Positions 34,695 to 43,868 of a DNA stretch of 44,981 nt are shown in pieces. The stretch is from Acinetobacter pragensis (GTDB lineage: Bacteria; Pseudomonadota; Gammaproteobacteria; Pseudomonadales; Moraxellaceae), in NCBI RefSeq assembly GCF_001605895.1, contig NZ_LUAW01000028.1:59-45039 (forward strand). The letters are read 5' to 3'. The notes beneath the pieces were generated by a model. The model saw only the letters and a program-made list of their open reading frames with translations, made no database searches and was not told the origin of the DNA. The position numbers and the translations under genes are program-made. Positions within the stretch are counted from its first letter, which is position 1. Every line of letters starts with the position of its first letter.

Positions 34695-36104
34695 ATGCAT
34701 ACCTCAACGACCAGTACGGTGCCTTTAGAGCCTTGGACCGCAGAACAGCTGGCTCAGGCGACTCAGGGTCATTGGCATAAAGATAAAGCGCCGCAAGGCG
34801 GAATTAAGCGCATTTTAAGCGATTCCCGCCACGCAGAACAGGGCGATGCGTTTTTGGCGCTGAAAGGCGAGCGTTTTGATGCGCATGACTTTATTGCGCA
34901 AGTGGCGGAGAACGGCTGTGAAATCGCCATTGTCAGCCATCCGGTAGATTCGGATATTTGCCAGCTGGTGGTTGCGGATACCCGTTTGGCTTTAGGCCAC
35001 TTGGGCGCTTACCGCCGTGCAGCTAATCCGCAATTGAAAGTGATTGCGCTGACTGGCAGCAGCGGCAAGACCACGACCAAAGAAATGCTGGGCAGTATTT
35101 TGTCGCGTTTAGCGCCGACGCTGATTACCCGCGGCAACCTGAACAATGATTTAGGCGTGCCGATGATGCTGCTGGAACTTCTCACAGAGCATCAATATGC
35201 CGTGATGGAACTGGGTGCAAGCCATAAAGGTGAAATTGATTATACCTCTAATCTGGTTCAGCCTCAGGCTGCAGGGATTATCAATATCGGGACTGCGCAC
35301 ATGGGGGAGTTTGGCGGGCGTGACGGCATTTGCCGGGCCAAGTCTGAAATTTACAGCCATATTGCTCAAACAGGGACATCGATTGTGCCGGCGGCGGATG
35401 ATTTCATTGAAGACATCCGAAGCGCTGTGCAGACCGAAAAAGTCTTGAGTTTTGGTCAGGGCGGAGATGTGTACGCTTCAGAGATTGAACTGCATCCTCA
35501 GTCTTCCGTCTTTACCTTGAATACCCCAGAAGGCGCGCGTCCAGTGAATTTACCTTTTGCTGGCGAGCATAATGTGCAGAATGCGGCTGCGGCTGCGGCT
35601 TTTGCTTTATCGATTGGTATTGCTATAGATGATATTGTGATTGGTCTGGAACATGCCAAAGGCGCAAAAGGCCGTTTGAATTTTATTCAGCATAAAAACC
35701 ATTTATTTATTGATGATACCTATAATGCCAACCCAACCTCAATGCGCGCCGCTGCAGAAGTTTTAGCGCAGCAGGAAGGCATTAAGGTCCTGGTGATCGG
35801 TGATATTGGTGAACTGGGCGCAAGCGCCGCGCAGCAGCATTACTTGCTGGGGCGGGATCTTGTTTCCGTGAAAGGTATAAATTTTGTCGTTTCTGTCGGG
35901 GAGTTTTCACCCGCCGTTCAGGAAGGCGCCCGCAGCACGCAATACGGCAAGAAATTGCAGGCGTTTTTAACGCAAGAACAGGCGTTGCCTCTTTTATTAA
36001 GCCTTGTTGAAACACATCAGCCTCAGTCCATGAGTTTCCTGTTTAAAGGTTCTCGATATACCCACATGGAAACATTGATGGCTGACTTGATGGAGAAACT
36101 CTAA
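34695..36104 (+). CDS. murF: UDP-MurNAc-pentapeptide synthetase MurF
   Basis: Adds D-Ala-D-Ala to the UDP-MurNAc-tripeptide. The 469-residue product has the N-terminal substrate domain (ILSDSRHAEQGDAFLALKGERFDAHDF, about 40-66), the ATP loop TGSSGKTTTK (120-129), TRGNLNNDLGVPMMLL (about 144-159), ELGASHKGEI and the C-terminal YNANPTSMRAA. AGGAA precedes the ATG, eight bases after murE. Confidence 0.97.
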   Translation: MHTSTTSTVPLEPWTAEQLAQATQGHWHKDKAPQGGIKRILSDSRHAEQGDAFLALKGERFDAHDFIAQVAENGCEIAIVSHPVDSDICQLVVADTRLALGHLGAYRRAANPQLKVIALTGSSGKTTTKEMLGSILSRLAPTLITRGNLNNDLGVPMMLLELLTEHQYAVMELGASHKGEIDYTSNLVQPQAAGIINIGTAHMGEFGGRDGICRAKSEIYSHIAQTGTSIVPAADDFIEDIRSAVQTEKVLSFGQGGDVYASEIELHPQSSVFTLNTPEGARPVNLPFAGEHNVQNAAAAAAFALSIGIAIDDIVIGLEHAKGAKGRLNFIQHKNHLFIDDTYNANPTSMRAAAEVLAQQEGIKVLVIGDIGELGASAAQQHYLLGRDLVSVKGINFVVSVGEFSPAVQEGARSTQYGKKLQAFLTQEQALPLLLSLVETHQPQSMSFLFKGSRYTHMETLMADLMEKL

Positions 36105-37223
36105 ATGTTGTTATGGTTATTTGAACAGCTGGCGGGCTATCACAGTTCGTTTCAGGTGGTTCGTTATTTAACATTGCGTTCCCTGCTGAGCGTATTGACG
36201 GCGCTGACCATCGGTCTGGTCTTGGGGCCCGTCATGATCCGCAAGCTGCAGGCTTTAAAATACGGCCAGGCGGTCAGTTCATTTGCGCCTGAAAACCATG
36301 CCAAAAAAATGGGTACACCGACGATGGGCGGCATTCTTGTGCTGCTGTCGATCGCCATCTCCACTTTGCTGTGGGCCGATTTATCCAATCCTTATGTATG
36401 GATTGTACTCGCGGTTATGGTGATTTTCGGGGCGGTCGGCTGGGCAGACGACTGGATTAAAGTCCGCTACAAAGACAATGCAGGCTTGCCGGCAAAGAAG
36501 AAATTCTTCTGGACTTCGGTCGGCTCTTTAGGCGCAGGCATTGCGCTGTATGTGATTGCAACCCAGCAAGGAAATCCTGTGCATACTGCGGACATGCTGG
36601 ATGTGCTGATCCCTTTCTTTAAAGACATCAGTATTCCGCTGTCGGCGGTGCCATTGGGTATCGGCTTTATTATCTTCACCTATCTCGTGATTAACGGCGC
36701 CTCAAATGCCGTCAATTTAACGGATGGCTTGGACGGCTTGGCGATCATGCCGATTGTGCTGGTGGCCGCAGGTTTAGGCGTATTCGCTTACTTGGCGGGC
36801 GATGTGCGTTTCGCTGATTATCTGCATATTCCGTATGTGAAATATGCATCTGAGCTGGTGGTGATCTGTGCCGCCATGATTGGCGCGGGCTTAGCCTTCC
36901 TATGGTATAACGCGCATCCTGCACAAGTCTTTATGGGCGATGTCGGCGCGCTGTCTCTTGGCGCCATGCTGGGCACGATTGCGGTTATGGTGCGTCAGGA
37001 AATCGTTTTTGCCATTATGGGCGGTGTCTTTGTTGTTGAAGCGATATCCGTATTTCTGCAAATAGGTTCCTTGCGCATGCGCAACAAGCGGGTGTTCTTG
37101 ATGGCGCCGCTGCACCACCATTATGAGAAAAAAGGCTGGCGTGAAACCCAAGTCGTGATCCGTTTCTGGATTATTACAATTATGCTGGTAGTTTTGGGCT
37201 TAATGACCTTAAAATTGCGTTAA
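36105..37223 (+). CDS. mraY: Phospho-MurNAc-pentapeptide transferase MraY
   Basis: Ten-helix inner-membrane enzyme that makes lipid I from UDP-MurNAc-pentapeptide and undecaprenyl phosphate. Catalytic and substrate motifs are visible in the 372-residue product: [12 protein letters not shown] (about 65-76), aspartate-rich [13 protein letters not shown] (about 112-124), [10 protein letters not shown] (about 205-214), FMGDVGAL and [12 protein letters not shown]. The ATG directly follows the murF stop. A terminator follows, so the run ends here; murD, ftsW and murG, which commonly come next, are absent. Confidence 0.97.
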   Translation: MLLWLFEQLAGYHSSFQVVRYLTLRSLLSVLTALTIGLVLGPVMIRKLQALKYGQAVSSFAPENHAKKMGTPTMGGILVLLSIAISTLLWADLSNPYVWIVLAVMVIFGAVGWADDWIKVRYKDNAGLPAKKKFFWTSVGSLGAGIALYVIATQQGNPVHTADMLDVLIPFFKDISIPLSAVPLGIGFIIFTYLVINGASNAVNLTDGLDGLAIMPIVLVAAGLGVFAYLAGDVRFADYLHIPYVKYASELVVICAAMIGAGLAFLWYNAHPAQVFMGDVGALSLGAMLGTIAVMVRQEIVFAIMGGVFVVEAISVFLQIGSLRMRNKRVFLMAPLHHHYEKKGWRETQVVIRFWIITIMLVVLGLMTLKLR

Positions 37224-37240
37224 GCAAAATTGAAATTAAA

Positions 37241-37264
37241 GCCGGTCATTTGCCGGCTTTTTTT
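37241..37264 (+). terminator. Terminator after mraY
   Basis: GCCGG (37241-37245) pairs with CCGGC (37253-37257), extended by AAA/TTT, with loop TCATTTG and a T-run to 37264. It closes the rsmH-mraY transcript. Confidence 0.9.
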
Positions 37265-37290
37265 ATGCCTGAAGGGCTTTGGAGAAAATG

Positions 37291-38094
37291 ATGAATCTGC
37301 TGATTTGTCCAGTTTGCCATGAGCAATTAAAGCTTGCGGACAAAACGTGGCGCTGTGAAAATAATCATAGTTATGATGTAGCGAAGCAGGGTTACGTCAA
37401 TTTGCATGTGGTGCAGCATAAGCACAGTAAAAACCCCGGAGATACGCCTGAATCTGTGCAGGCGCGCCGCGCCTTTTTAAGTGCTGGGCATTATGGGCCT
37501 CTGCAGCGGGCTGCCGTAGAAAAAATCAAAACATTGCGCATTGAAAACTTATTGGATATTGGCTGCGGCGAAGGCTATTACACGAATGCAATGCAAGGCG
37601 AAGTTATGCAGTGTGTAGGTGTGGATATTGCTAAAAATGCGGTGCAAATCGCGGCTAAAGTGAATAAAGCTGTAACTTGGGTGGTTGGAACAGGAGCGAC
37701 GCTGCCTGTACTGGATAGCTCAATAGATATGTGCACCAGCTTATTCAGCCCGATTCCGAAAGCAGAAATTCTGCGGGTGCTGAAGCCGCATGCTTATTTA
37801 ATGGTGGTGACACCCGGTCCGCAGCATTTATACGCCATGCGTGAGGCGCTGTTTGAGGAAGTGCAGGCGCATGAACCGCATAAATTTGCAGATCAGCTTG
37901 GGGATGCTTTTGAGCTGATTGATGAATCGCTGATTGATGCGCCGATGACGCTGCAGCAGCAGGATTTAAAAAATTTGATTGCAATGACACCATATGCCTA
38001 TAAGGCCAAACCAAAACGCAGAACTACTTTGGAAAGCGCGGAGCAGTTGGCGCTGGCGGCTCAATTTCAAATCTTTATCTTTCAGAAAAAATAA
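37291..38094 (+). CDS. rlmA: 23S rRNA (guanine745-N1)-methyltransferase RlmA
   Basis: SAM-dependent methyltransferase acting on 23S rRNA helix 35. The 267-residue product begins with a zinc-binding module (ICPVCHE and WRCENNHSYDVAKQGYVNL, about 4-39; cysteines and histidine as in E. coli RlmA), then VQHKHSKNPGDTPESVQARRAFLSAGHY, motif I LLDIGCGEGYYT (about 88-99) and VTPGPQHLYAM. I chose the second ATG, six bases after GGAG; ATG at 37288 or TTG at 37279 would add one or four residues. Monocistronic between two terminators. Confidence 0.92.
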   Translation: MNLLICPVCHEQLKLADKTWRCENNHSYDVAKQGYVNLHVVQHKHSKNPGDTPESVQARRAFLSAGHYGPLQRAAVEKIKTLRIENLLDIGCGEGYYTNAMQGEVMQCVGVDIAKNAVQIAAKVNKAVTWVVGTGATLPVLDSSIDMCTSLFSPIPKAEILRVLKPHAYLMVVTPGPQHLYAMREALFEEVQAHEPHKFADQLGDAFELIDESLIDAPMTLQQQDLKNLIAMTPYAYKAKPKRRTTLESAEQLALAAQFQIFIFQKK

Positions 38095-38110
38095 CTGCCT
38101 TAATAAATAA

Positions 38111-38133
38111 AAGCCCTCTAAAGAGGGCTTTTT
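38111..38133 (+). terminator. Bidirectional terminator between rlmA and mrcA
   Basis: AAGCCCTC (38111-38118) and GAGGGCTT (38123-38130) around TAAA, extended outward by A/T-rich symmetric arms (about 38103-38139). It serves rlmA and convergent mrcA. Confidence 0.92.
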
Positions 38134-38156
38134 ATTTATTAAGGTTTTGCTGATAT

Positions 38157-40691
38157 TTACTCGACTTGCTTAATCAGATCACTTAAAGCATCCGCATGCG
38201 CTTTAGGCGCTACGGGCGCAGTACGCTCTTGCATTGCAGGCGGTATGCTGCTGTTGGGTACGAGCGTTTCTTCACCGGGCAAATCTTCAAAGTCATTTTG
38301 TACTGGACGTCGTACAGGAGCTGGCGCAGGGCGGTAAATCGGCTGTGCCAATGGCGGTGAAGTGCGGTCATGCGCTGGATTGTCATCTGGCGCACTGCTG
38401 GCTGCTTGATTTCGGTTGATTGGTGCTTTGGCATTTTTATCTAAGCGGACCCAAGACTCCGGTGTTCCTTTTAAGGCGTTGGCCATAAAGTTAGTCCACA
38501 CGGGCAGGGCGGCGACACCGCCATATTCACGGCGGCCTAGCGTGGACGGCTGATCAAAGCCGACCCATGCAATCGCGACCAGTTTGCCGTTAAAGCCAGC
38601 AAACCATGCATCTTTGGCGTCATTGGTGGTTCCGGTTTTACCGCCAATATCATTGCGGCCAATTTTTAAGGCTGCACGTCCAGTACCGTGCTGAATAACA
38701 TCACGCAGGATATTCGCCATATCAAAGGCTGAGCTGGATTTTAAAATCCGGGTTGCCTGACGGTAATCAGCCGTATCAATTTTTTCTTCAGGCTGATTGC
38801 TTGCAGTGGCAGTGACTTGGAATGCCTCATCATCCGGTGTTGCCGGTCCGGCAGAATCAGAAGGCTGCTCTTTTTCATTAATGCATGTAATGCAGGCATA
38901 TTCAGGGTTGGATTGATAAATCACTTTGCCGTAGGCATCTTCTATGCGGTCAATGAAATGAGGCTGAATGCGGTAGCCGCCATTGGCAAAAGTGGCATAG
39001 CCCGTCGCCATTTGTACAGGCAGCACCTGCGGTGTGCCAAGGGCAATGGTATAGTTGCGCGGAATTTGATTTTCCTGCAGGCCGAAATCCATAAACAGCT
39101 GGCGGGTGCGTTCAATACCGACCATTTGCAATAAGCGTACAGATACCGTATTTCGAGACAAATACAGCGCGCGCCGCAATGGAATCATGCCCAAATAGCG
39201 GCCATCCGAGTTTTTGGGTGTCCATTTGCCAATGGTGATCGGACTGTCATTCACCATGCTGAAAGGTGTCATGCCGCGTTCCAGCGCTAAAGCATAAACG
39301 AACGGTTTAATCGTAGACCCTGGCTGGCGCCAGCCCTGCAATGCGCGGTTGAATTTCGATTGGTAAAAGTTGTAGCCGCCGGCAATCGCTTCAATCGCGC
39401 CATTATTGGGGTTTAACGCAATCAGCTGACCTTGCGCTTTTGGAATTTGCACCAAAGACCAAGAGGTTTTGCCTTCATTTGGGCGCAGGCGGATAATATC
39501 TTTGACTTTTACAATTTGCGAAGCATTGCTGGGCGCATTGCCTACACTATTCGCGTTGCGGTAGGGGCGTGCCCATGACATGCCGGACCAAGGCACGGTC
39601 ACCGTGGAGCCATCCTGCATTAAAGCTTCAAATGTTGAAGAACCGACTTTAGTGACTTGAGCCGGAAAGGTATTGGCGTAGGCCATGAACTCAGATAAAG
39701 GCTTATCATGCGCTTCTGCACCACGCCAGCCGTGGCGCCGGTCATAATCTTCTAAACCGCTTTGCACCGCTTCTTCGGCATAGGCTTGGCGTTTGCTGTC
39801 AATTGTTGTGTAAACCTTATAGCCGGAGTCGATGGCCTGTTCACCCAGTGTCTGTACCAGTTCTGAACGGACCATTTCACCGACGTAAGGAAAGCGGTTG
39901 TTGATCCCGCGTTCAGGCATATCCAGATTAATCGGTTCAGCAATGGCTTTTTGATATTCGGCTTGATTGATATAGCCCAATTGCAGCATGCGTCCTAAAA
40001 TCCAATTGCGGCGTTCCAGCGCCCGTTTAGGATTCGCCACAGGATTGTATTTGGACGGTGCTTTCGGCAGGCCTGAAATCATGGCCATCTGTGCTGTTGT
40101 CAGCTCATCTAAGTTTTTGTTGTAATAGATTTTGGCAGCTGCGGCAATTCCGTAGGCGTTTTTCCCTAAAAAGATTTTATTCACATACAGCGTTAAAATT
40201 TCTTCTTTGCTGAGATTTTCTTCAATTTTCCGCGCCAGAAAAATTTCTGTCAGTTTGCGCTTCAGGGTTCGTTCAGGGCTCAAATAATAGTTTTTAGCGA
40301 CCTGCATCGTGATGGTCGAGCCGCCGGTTTGCACATCTGAGCCAGTGACAGTCTCGCTGACTGCACGGCCGATTCCTTTAAAGCTGATGCCGCTGTGTTC
40401 AAAAAATGACGAATCTTCCGCGGCTAAAAAGCCATGAATAAAGGTTTGCGGAATTTGACTGTATTCCACAGGTACTGACAGCTTGCCCCCATACTCGGCA
40501 ATCAGTTCATTATCTGCACTGTAGACCTGTAAAGGCTTTAACAGCGGCGCCTTTTTTAAGGTGGACATTTCAGGCAAAGATGGGGCAATATAGAGATACA
40601 TGCCATAGAAACCCATCGGAATTGAGACCAATACAATAATTAGGATCAAAAAAAATGGATGGACAAGGCCTGAACAAGATAGCTTTTTCAT
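38157..40691 (-). CDS. mrcA: Penicillin-binding protein 1A (bifunctional glycosyltransferase/transpeptidase)
   Basis: Class A PBP of 844 residues. After a membrane anchor (about 10-35), the GT51 domain shows EDSSFFEHSG (92-101), TGGSTITMQ (122-130) and RKLTEIFLARKIE (145-157). An inserted domain follows at about 310-420. The transpeptidase domain has STIK (459-462), an SRNTV motif near 517 and KTGT (685-688). The C-terminal roughly 90 residues are Pro/Ala-rich and probably disordered. It is divergent from pilMNOPQ, the same pairing seen in Pseudomonas (ponA-pilM). Confidence 0.96.
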   Translation of the reverse strand: MKKLSCSGLVHPFFLILIIVLVSIPMGFYGMYLYIAPSLPEMSTLKKAPLLKPLQVYSADNELIAEYGGKLSVPVEYSQIPQTFIHGFLAAEDSSFFEHSGISFKGIGRAVSETVTGSDVQTGGSTITMQVAKNYYLSPERTLKRKLTEIFLARKIEENLSKEEILTLYVNKIFLGKNAYGIAAAAKIYYNKNLDELTTAQMAMISGLPKAPSKYNPVANPKRALERRNWILGRMLQLGYINQAEYQKAIAEPINLDMPERGINNRFPYVGEMVRSELVQTLGEQAIDSGYKVYTTIDSKRQAYAEEAVQSGLEDYDRRHGWRGAEAHDKPLSEFMAYANTFPAQVTKVGSSTFEALMQDGSTVTVPWSGMSWARPYRNANSVGNAPSNASQIVKVKDIIRLRPNEGKTSWSLVQIPKAQGQLIALNPNNGAIEAIAGGYNFYQSKFNRALQGWRQPGSTIKPFVYALALERGMTPFSMVNDSPITIGKWTPKNSDGRYLGMIPLRRALYLSRNTVSVRLLQMVGIERTRQLFMDFGLQENQIPRNYTIALGTPQVLPVQMATGYATFANGGYRIQPHFIDRIEDAYGKVIYQSNPEYACITCINEKEQPSDSAGPATPDDEAFQVTATASNQPEEKIDTADYRQATRILKSSSAFDMANILRDVIQHGTGRAALKIGRNDIGGKTGTTNDAKDAWFAGFNGKLVAIAWVGFDQPSTLGRREYGGVAALPVWTNFMANALKGTPESWVRLDKNAKAPINRNQAASSAPDDNPAHDRTSPPLAQPIYRPAPAPVRRPVQNDFEDLPGEETLVPNSSIPPAMQERTAPVAPKAHADALSDLIKQVE

Positions 40692-40760
40692 AACAAGTAA
40701 GTTTTAATAAGAGCTAATGGCAAACTAATTGGCAGTCAGTATATCCTTAAGACGTGCAGA

Positions 40761-40790
40761 TTGTTATATGAGATATTGTATCTGTATAAA
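40761..40790 (+). promoter_or_regulatory. Candidate promoter of pilMNOPQ
   Basis: TTGTTA (40761-40766), an 18-base spacer and TATAAA (40785-40790), about 65 bases before pilM in the 164-base divergent region shared with mrcA. Confidence 0.4.
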
Positions 40791-40855
40791 ATTATAGACG
40801 AAATCTAATTAGTGAGTTACTTTTTTGGGGATAAAAAAATAATAGGAATTATATT

Positions 40856-41914
40856 GTGCTCAGGTTATATCGTAAGCCAAATAAGGGGTTAATGGGAGTA
40901 GATATTAGTTCGACTTCTGTTAAGGTTTTGGAACTTTCTGTAAAGAGTGGACGGTATTGGGTTGAAAGCTATGCTTTGGTGCCTTTGCCGGAAGGAAGCG
41001 TTGTTGAAAAAAACATATTAAATCCTGAAGCTGTGGGCGATTCATTAGAGCGTGCAATTAATTTAGCCAACACTCAAACCGTGAATGCAGCCTTGGCCAT
41101 CCCAACTTCAATGGTGATTAGCAAAATCATTGAAATGGATGCTGATATGACGAGTGATGAGCGAGAAGTTCAGATTCGTATGGATGCGGAGCAATATATT
41201 CCTTTCCCTTTAGATGAAGCGAGCCTTGATTTTGAGGTTCTCCCAGACCGTTTGTCTAATCCTAACCGCGTTAATGTTTTGCTTGTCGCTACACGAATTG
41301 AAAATGTTGAGGCGCGTTCAGAAGTGCTTGAACTGGCAGGCTTAACACCTAAAATTGCTGATGTTGACAGCTTTGCCTTGGAAAATGCATTTAAAGTATT
41401 TTCGGATACTTTGCCGATGGGGGTAAAGACGGTCGGTATTTTGGATATTGGCCACAGTATGACCACTTTGTCGGTCATGCAGAATAATAAAGTCATTTAT
41501 ACCCGTGAACAGGTTTTTGGCGGTAAGCAGCTGACGCAGGAAATTCAGAACCGTTACGGCTTGTCTTATGAAGAAGCTGGACGCGCCAAGAAAACCCGCG
41601 CTTTGCCAGATGATTACGACATTGAAGTGCTGGAGCCATTTTTAGAGGCTGTTGTGCAGCAGGCTGCGCGTTCATTGCAGTTTTTCTTCTCATCATCTCA
41701 GTTTAATGAAATCGATCATATTTTGCTGGCTGGCGGGAATGCCAATATTCCGGGTTTGGCAAAATTGCTTCAGCAAAAGCTCGGTTATCGGGTCACGATT
41801 GCCAATCCATTTTTGCAAATGGGTTTTTCACCTCAAATAGATATTAAAAAAATTGAAAATGACGCTTCATCGCTCTTGGTGGCATGCGGTTTGGCATTGA
41901 GGAGTTTTGATTAA
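40856..41914 (+). CDS. pilM: Type IV pilus assembly protein PilM
   Basis: Actin-like cytoplasmic protein that binds the N-terminal tail of PilN and connects the pilus motor to the alignment complex. The 352-residue product starts with GTG (AGGA upstream) and shows the ASKHA nucleotide-binding pattern: GVDISSTSVKVLEL (18-31), MDAEQYIPFPLDEASLDF (about 112-129), VGILDIGHSMTTL and ILLAGGNANIPGL. First gene of pilMNOPQ; it overlaps pilN by one base (TAATG). Confidence 0.97.
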   Translation: MLRLYRKPNKGLMGVDISSTSVKVLELSVKSGRYWVESYALVPLPEGSVVEKNILNPEAVGDSLERAINLANTQTVNAALAIPTSMVISKIIEMDADMTSDEREVQIRMDAEQYIPFPLDEASLDFEVLPDRLSNPNRVNVLLVATRIENVEARSEVLELAGLTPKIADVDSFALENAFKVFSDTLPMGVKTVGILDIGHSMTTLSVMQNNKVIYTREQVFGGKQLTQEIQNRYGLSYEEAGRAKKTRALPDDYDIEVLEPFLEAVVQQAARSLQFFFSSSQFNEIDHILLAGGNANIPGLAKLLQQKLGYRVTIANPFLQMGFSPQIDIKKIENDASSLLVACGLALRSFD

Positions 41915-42573
41915 TGGCAAAGATTAACTTACTCCCTTGGCGCGATGAGCTAAGGGAGAAACGAAAAAAAGAATTTATTGCGGTTTGCATCGGGGCATTT
42001 TTGGTTGGGGTTCTAGGGGTTGGCTTAACTTGGCTGTATTTCGATAATCGATTGCAGGATCAGGAACAGGCGAATCAATTGGTCGTCAGTACAAATCAGA
42101 ATCTGGATATTCAGTTGAAATCGCTGGAAGGCTTGCAGGAACAGCGCAACGCAATTGTTGAGCGGATGAAGCTGATTCAAGGCTTGCAAGGCCAGCGGCC
42201 AATTGCGGTTCATCTGGTTGATGAGCTGGTTCGTGTTCTACCAAGCAATATGTATATTACTAAATTTACCCGCGCAGGTGACAAATTCACCTTGGAAGGA
42301 AAGGCCGAGAGTCCAAACACTGTTGCAGAATTGCTCCGTAATCTGGAATCATCTCCTTGGTACCGCAATGCATTTATGAGTTCATTCTTGGCGACAGAAG
42401 AGAAAAAAGCTCAAGCGCCAAGCTCCATTGTTCCGCGGGTTGAAGACAGTTACGGAACTTTTACGGTTACTGCTGATTTAGATGCAATTGCACAGCCTGA
42501 GTTGTCAGGAGCTGCTGATACTGCTGAAAATCAAGGTGCTGCTGCAACTTCTACGACGGAGGCTGCCAAATGA
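41914..42573 (+). CDS. pilN: Type IV pilus assembly protein PilN
   Basis: Bitopic inner-membrane protein of the pilus alignment complex. The conserved PilM-binding tail INLLPWRDELREKRKKEF lies at 4-21, followed by one membrane helix (about 24-44), a coiled coil (about 45-90) and a ferredoxin-like periplasmic domain with PSNMYITKF. It has 219 residues with a longer Ala/Thr-rich end. It overlaps pilO by four bases. Confidence 0.97.
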   Translation: MAKINLLPWRDELREKRKKEFIAVCIGAFLVGVLGVGLTWLYFDNRLQDQEQANQLVVSTNQNLDIQLKSLEGLQEQRNAIVERMKLIQGLQGQRPIAVHLVDELVRVLPSNMYITKFTRAGDKFTLEGKAESPNTVAELLRNLESSPWYRNAFMSSFLATEEKKAQAPSSIVPRVEDSYGTFTVTADLDAIAQPELSGAADTAENQGAAATSTTEAAK

Positions 42574-43328
42574 GCCGTGAAGAATTTGAAGAGTTAACTC
42601 AAGATACGATTGCTGCGCCGAAGAAAAAAATGACTTTGGATAAGTTTTTACAGCAATTCAATACACTGGACACCAATAATTACGGCAGCTGGCCGTTATC
42701 GGTAAAAATCACCTGCTGGATTTTTATTATTCTGCTGGTGCTTGCTCTTGGCTATTTTTTAGCAATTAAAGGCAAAATGGATGATATTTCCAATGCGAAT
42801 GCGCAAGAGCAGAATTTGCTGAATGAGTTTAGAGAAAAGGATTCGAAGCTCCGTAATTTGCAGCAGTATCAAATGCAGCTGCAAGAAATGGAAGCGCGTT
42901 TTAATCAGCAATTGGAACAATTGCCAAAAGAAACAGAGATCCCTGGCTTGGTGGAAGATATCAACTTGACAGGGGTCAATTCAGGGCTGAAATTTAAAAA
43001 TATCCGCCTTGAGCCTGAAGTAAAACAAGAGTTCTTTATTGAGCAGCCGATTGCGATCGATGCAACAGGCGATTATCACTCATTTGGCGCATTTGTCAGC
43101 GGGATTTCCGGTTTATCCCGTATTGTAACTTTGCATGATTTTGAGATTATCGCATCTGAAAATAAAGAAAAAAGAAGTGATATTCCAAAAGTTGATTACA
43201 GCTTAAAAGCCAAGACCTACCGTTATATTGGGAATAGTGACAATGCAGAGCCTGAAACGGCTGCACAGCAAAAAAGTCAAGATAAATCAGCGAAGCCTGA
43301 AGTAAAAGCTGCGGGGGCAAGCAAATGA
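42570..43328 (+). CDS. pilO: Type IV pilus assembly protein PilO
   Basis: Partner of PilN in the inner-membrane alignment complex. The 252-residue product has an N-terminal cytoplasmic segment, a single membrane helix (about 46-66), a coiled coil (about 70-115) and a periplasmic domain beginning at LPKETEIPGLVEDINLTGVNSGL (about 117-139). The last 30 residues are Lys/Ala-rich. ATGA overlaps at both ends couple it to pilN and pilP. Confidence 0.97.
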   Translation: MSREEFEELTQDTIAAPKKKMTLDKFLQQFNTLDTNNYGSWPLSVKITCWIFIILLVLALGYFLAIKGKMDDISNANAQEQNLLNEFREKDSKLRNLQQYQMQLQEMEARFNQQLEQLPKETEIPGLVEDINLTGVNSGLKFKNIRLEPEVKQEFFIEQPIAIDATGDYHSFGAFVSGISGLSRIVTLHDFEIIASENKEKRSDIPKVDYSLKAKTYRYIGNSDNAEPETAAQQKSQDKSAKPEVKAAGASK

Positions 43329-43852
43329 GAATTCAAAAAATTTCGATGTTTGTCGTGTTGGGTATAGTTTTGGCTGGCTGTGAGTCTCGAATTGATATTG
43401 TCAATCAAGAAATGGCCAATATTCGGAATCAGCCGCCCGTTGCGATTGAGCCGGCGCCGGATTTTATCCCAGTTGAAACATTTAACTACGCCGCACAGCA
43501 ATTAAGAAGTCCATTCATGCCTGGTTCATTGGCTGCAGAACTTCGAACCATGGCTGGAAAACGTGTATATCCAAATCTTAACCGTCAGCTTCAGCCTCTC
43601 GAAAGCTTTCCAATTGAAAACTTAAATATGAAGGGCAGTTTGTTGAATCAGGCCGGTAGAATTATGGCGCTAATTCAAACGCCTGATGGCCAAGTTGAAC
43701 GTGTTCAGGTGGGGAATTATATGGGTGTTAATCATGGGCGGATTGTTAAAATTACACCGACTCAGATTGATGTTATGGAGATTGTTCCAGATGGGCGAGA
43801 AGGTTATGTTGAACGTCCTAGAAGTCTTATTTTAATTGGACCGACACCTTAA
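43325..43852 (+). CDS. pilP: Type IV pilus lipoprotein PilP
   Basis: Inner-membrane lipoprotein that links PilNO to the PilQ secretin. The lipobox LAGC gives the lipidated cysteine at residue 19. The flexible Pro-rich segment (about 35-60) carries the PilN/O-binding region. The C-terminal beta domain (about 95-170) contains GSLLNQAGRIMALIQTPDGQVERVQVGNYMGVNHGRI, typical of PilP. It has 175 residues. Confidence 0.97.
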   Translation: MRIQKISMFVVLGIVLAGCESRIDIVNQEMANIRNQPPVAIEPAPDFIPVETFNYAAQQLRSPFMPGSLAAELRTMAGKRVYPNLNRQLQPLESFPIENLNMKGSLLNQAGRIMALIQTPDGQVERVQVGNYMGVNHGRIVKITPTQIDVMEIVPDGREGYVERPRSLILIGPTP

Positions 43853-43868
43853 GTTTAAAGGAATAAAA

